This document shows positions 6,391-7,418 of a DNA stretch of 7,418 nt, one piece after another; within the stretch, counting starts at the first letter, position 1; each line of letters begins with the position of its first letter. Location: positions 1-7,418 of the forward strand of contig JASHVU010000487.1 of the NCBI GenBank assembly GCA_030044455.1. The letters run 5' to 3'. The notes beneath the pieces are model-generated. The model saw only the letters and a list, made by a program, of their open reading frames with translations. It was not told the origin of the DNA and searched no databases. Made by a program: the position numbers and the translations under genes. Source of the stretch: Acidobacteriaceae bacterium. GTDB taxonomy: Bacteria; Acidobacteriota; Terriglobia; Terriglobales; Acidobacteriaceae.

Positions 6391-7418
6391 GTGGCCCGCG
6401 CCCGATTCATCCTGATCGCATCGGTGCTGCTCTTCCTCGCGCAATTCAGTCCCGGCCAATCCATCCGCTTTCGCGACATCTCCCGTTCCGCGGGCATGGG
6501 TCCTCCCCGCAATCCTCCTCTCGAAAAAAAATACATTGTCGAAATGATGGGCGGCGGCGTGGGCCTCTTCGATTGCGACCATAGCGGCAGGCTCTCCATC
6601 GTCGTCGTCAACGACTCCACCGTCGACGAGTATCTGCACGGTGGAGCTCCCATGATCACGCTCTACCGCCAGGTCAGCGATCTGCACTTCGTCGATCAAA
6701 CCGCCGAAGCCGGCCTCACCACCCGCGGCTGGGGCATGGGCGTGGCCATCGCAGACTACGATAACGACGGCCTGCCCGACATCTTCGTCACCGGCTATGG
6801 GCACAACGCTCTCTATCACAACCTGGGCGACTGCAAATTTGAAGACGTGACCGAGCACGCCCATGTCTCCGGTGGAGGATTCAGCGTCGGCGCGGCCTGG
6901 GCCGATTACGATCGCGACGGCCACCTCGACCTCTTCGTCGACCACTACATCGACTCCGACATCCACAACCTGCCCCAGCCCGGCTCCCGTTATTTCGGAT
7001 ACCGCGGCCAGCCCATGGAAGTTCTGCGTAACGTTGGCCAGGCCAGCCAGTTGTTTCACAACCGTGGCGACGGCACCTTCGATGATGTCGCTGAAAAAGC
7101 CGGCGTCGCCAATCCTCAGAAGCGCCTCGGTATGGGACTGGTCTGGGCCGACTACGACAACGATGGCTGGCCCGATCTCTTCGTCACCAACGATATGGGC
7201 GCGAATTATCTTTATCGCAATCGCCACGACGGAACTTTCGAAGACGATGCATTCGGCCTCGGCGTTGCCACCGGCGACAACGGCGAGTACTTCGGCAACA
7301 TGGCCGGCGATTTTGCCGATATCGATCACAGCGGCAAACTCGGCCTCATCGTTACCCGCTACCGCAACCAACCCATGACTCTCTATTCAAATCGGGGCCA
7401 GCAAGGCTTCGAGGATAT
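6391..7418 (+). CDS. Sec-exported CRTAC1-like FG-GAP repeat protein, C-terminus cut by window edge
   Basis: A GTG start 3 nt after the preceding stop opens a frame that runs off the window (342 codons seen). The N-terminus VARARFILIASVLLFLAQFSPGQ is a plain Sec signal peptide with no twin arginine. FG-GAP repeats follow: a degenerate DCDHSGRLSIVV (61), then DYDNDGLPDIFV (122), DYDRDGHLDLFV (172), DYDNDGWPDLFV (254), and another degenerate DIDHSGKLGLIV (310). Blade-closing motifs such as HNRGDGTFDDV also recur. The layout is that of the CRTAC1 family, so a C-terminal ASPIC/UnbV domain probably lies beyond the window; this is inferred, not seen. It is a diverged paralogue of its upstream neighbour. 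It lacks that protein's four-cysteine loop: the matching segment between blades reads IDSDIHNLPQPGSRYFGY and contains no Cys. It is probably a calcium-stabilised propeller in the periplasm or outside the cell. Confidence 0.9.
   Translation, partial: MARARFILIASVLLFLAQFSPGQSIRFRDISRSAGMGPPRNPPLEKKYIVEMMGGGVGLFDCDHSGRLSIVVVNDSTVDEYLHGGAPMITLYRQVSDLHFVDQTAEAGLTTRGWGMGVAIADYDNDGLPDIFVTGYGHNALYHNLGDCKFEDVTEHAHVSGGGFSVGAAWADYDRDGHLDLFVDHYIDSDIHNLPQPGSRYFGYRGQPMEVLRNVGQASQLFHNRGDGTFDDVAEKAGVANPQKRLGMGLVWADYDNDGWPDLFVTNDMGANYLYRNRHDGTFEDDAFGLGVATGDNGEYFGNMAGDFADIDHSGKLGLIVTRYRNQPMTLYSNRGQQGFED

Noticed and set aside
4906..7360. Regularly spaced repeated DNA as a possible CRISPR or tandem repeat array
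   Set aside because: The repeats encode the DxDxDG propeller motif, stay in frame, vary in sequence and have irregular spacing, so they are protein repeats.
6226..7371. Long minus-strand open frame (381 codons) opposite the Sec FG-GAP gene
   Set aside because: Its product is a low-complexity string rich in V, A, D and G (for example VVDEEVEVAVAIVIG), the expected antisense of DxDNDG repeats with C-ending codons. The plus strand has clear repeats and a signal peptide.

Overview
The window (7,418 bp, GC-rich) looks like a chromosomal segment from an Acidobacteriota member, probably class Terriglobia. The main reason is the 741-residue gene on the minus strand, which has the layout of the acidobacterial VWFA-related family (TIGR03436). 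TPR proteins and CRTAC1-like FG-GAP/ASPIC-UnbV proteins are also abundant in that phylum. These assignments rest on reading the translations; no database search was possible.

Layout. The minus-strand arm starts near 2.98 kb at a good -10 box. It reads leftwards through a secreted VWFA-related protein (2930-705), a short gap holding a perfect 8-bp hairpin (674-698), and then a secreted TPR protein (from about 662) that runs off the left edge. The plus-strand arm starts in the same roughly 240-bp divergent region. It carries a second exported TPR protein (about 3168-4466), a possible 56-codon small gene (4481-4651), a Tat-exported FG-GAP/ASPIC-UnbV protein (4648-6387), and a second, Sec-exported FG-GAP protein (from 6391) that runs off the right edge. 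The plus-strand genes are packed like an operon: a 14-nt gap, then an ATGA overlap, then a 3-nt gap.

Every recognisable product carries an export signal, so the locus probably builds something in the periplasm or at the cell surface. The parts are protein-protein scaffolds (two TPR proteins), a VWA-type adhesion domain without a canonical MIDAS motif, and two beta-propeller-type proteins rich in calcium loops. No enzyme, transporter, mobile element, CRISPR array, tRNA or rRNA is visible. The substrate or partner is unknown.

The most notable observations are: the paralogous FG-GAP proteins using different export routes (Tat and Sec); a loop in the Tat protein with four cysteines spaced exactly ten residues apart, absent from its neighbour; the overlooked small ORF that ends in an ATGA overlap with the Tat gene; and the intercistronic hairpin.
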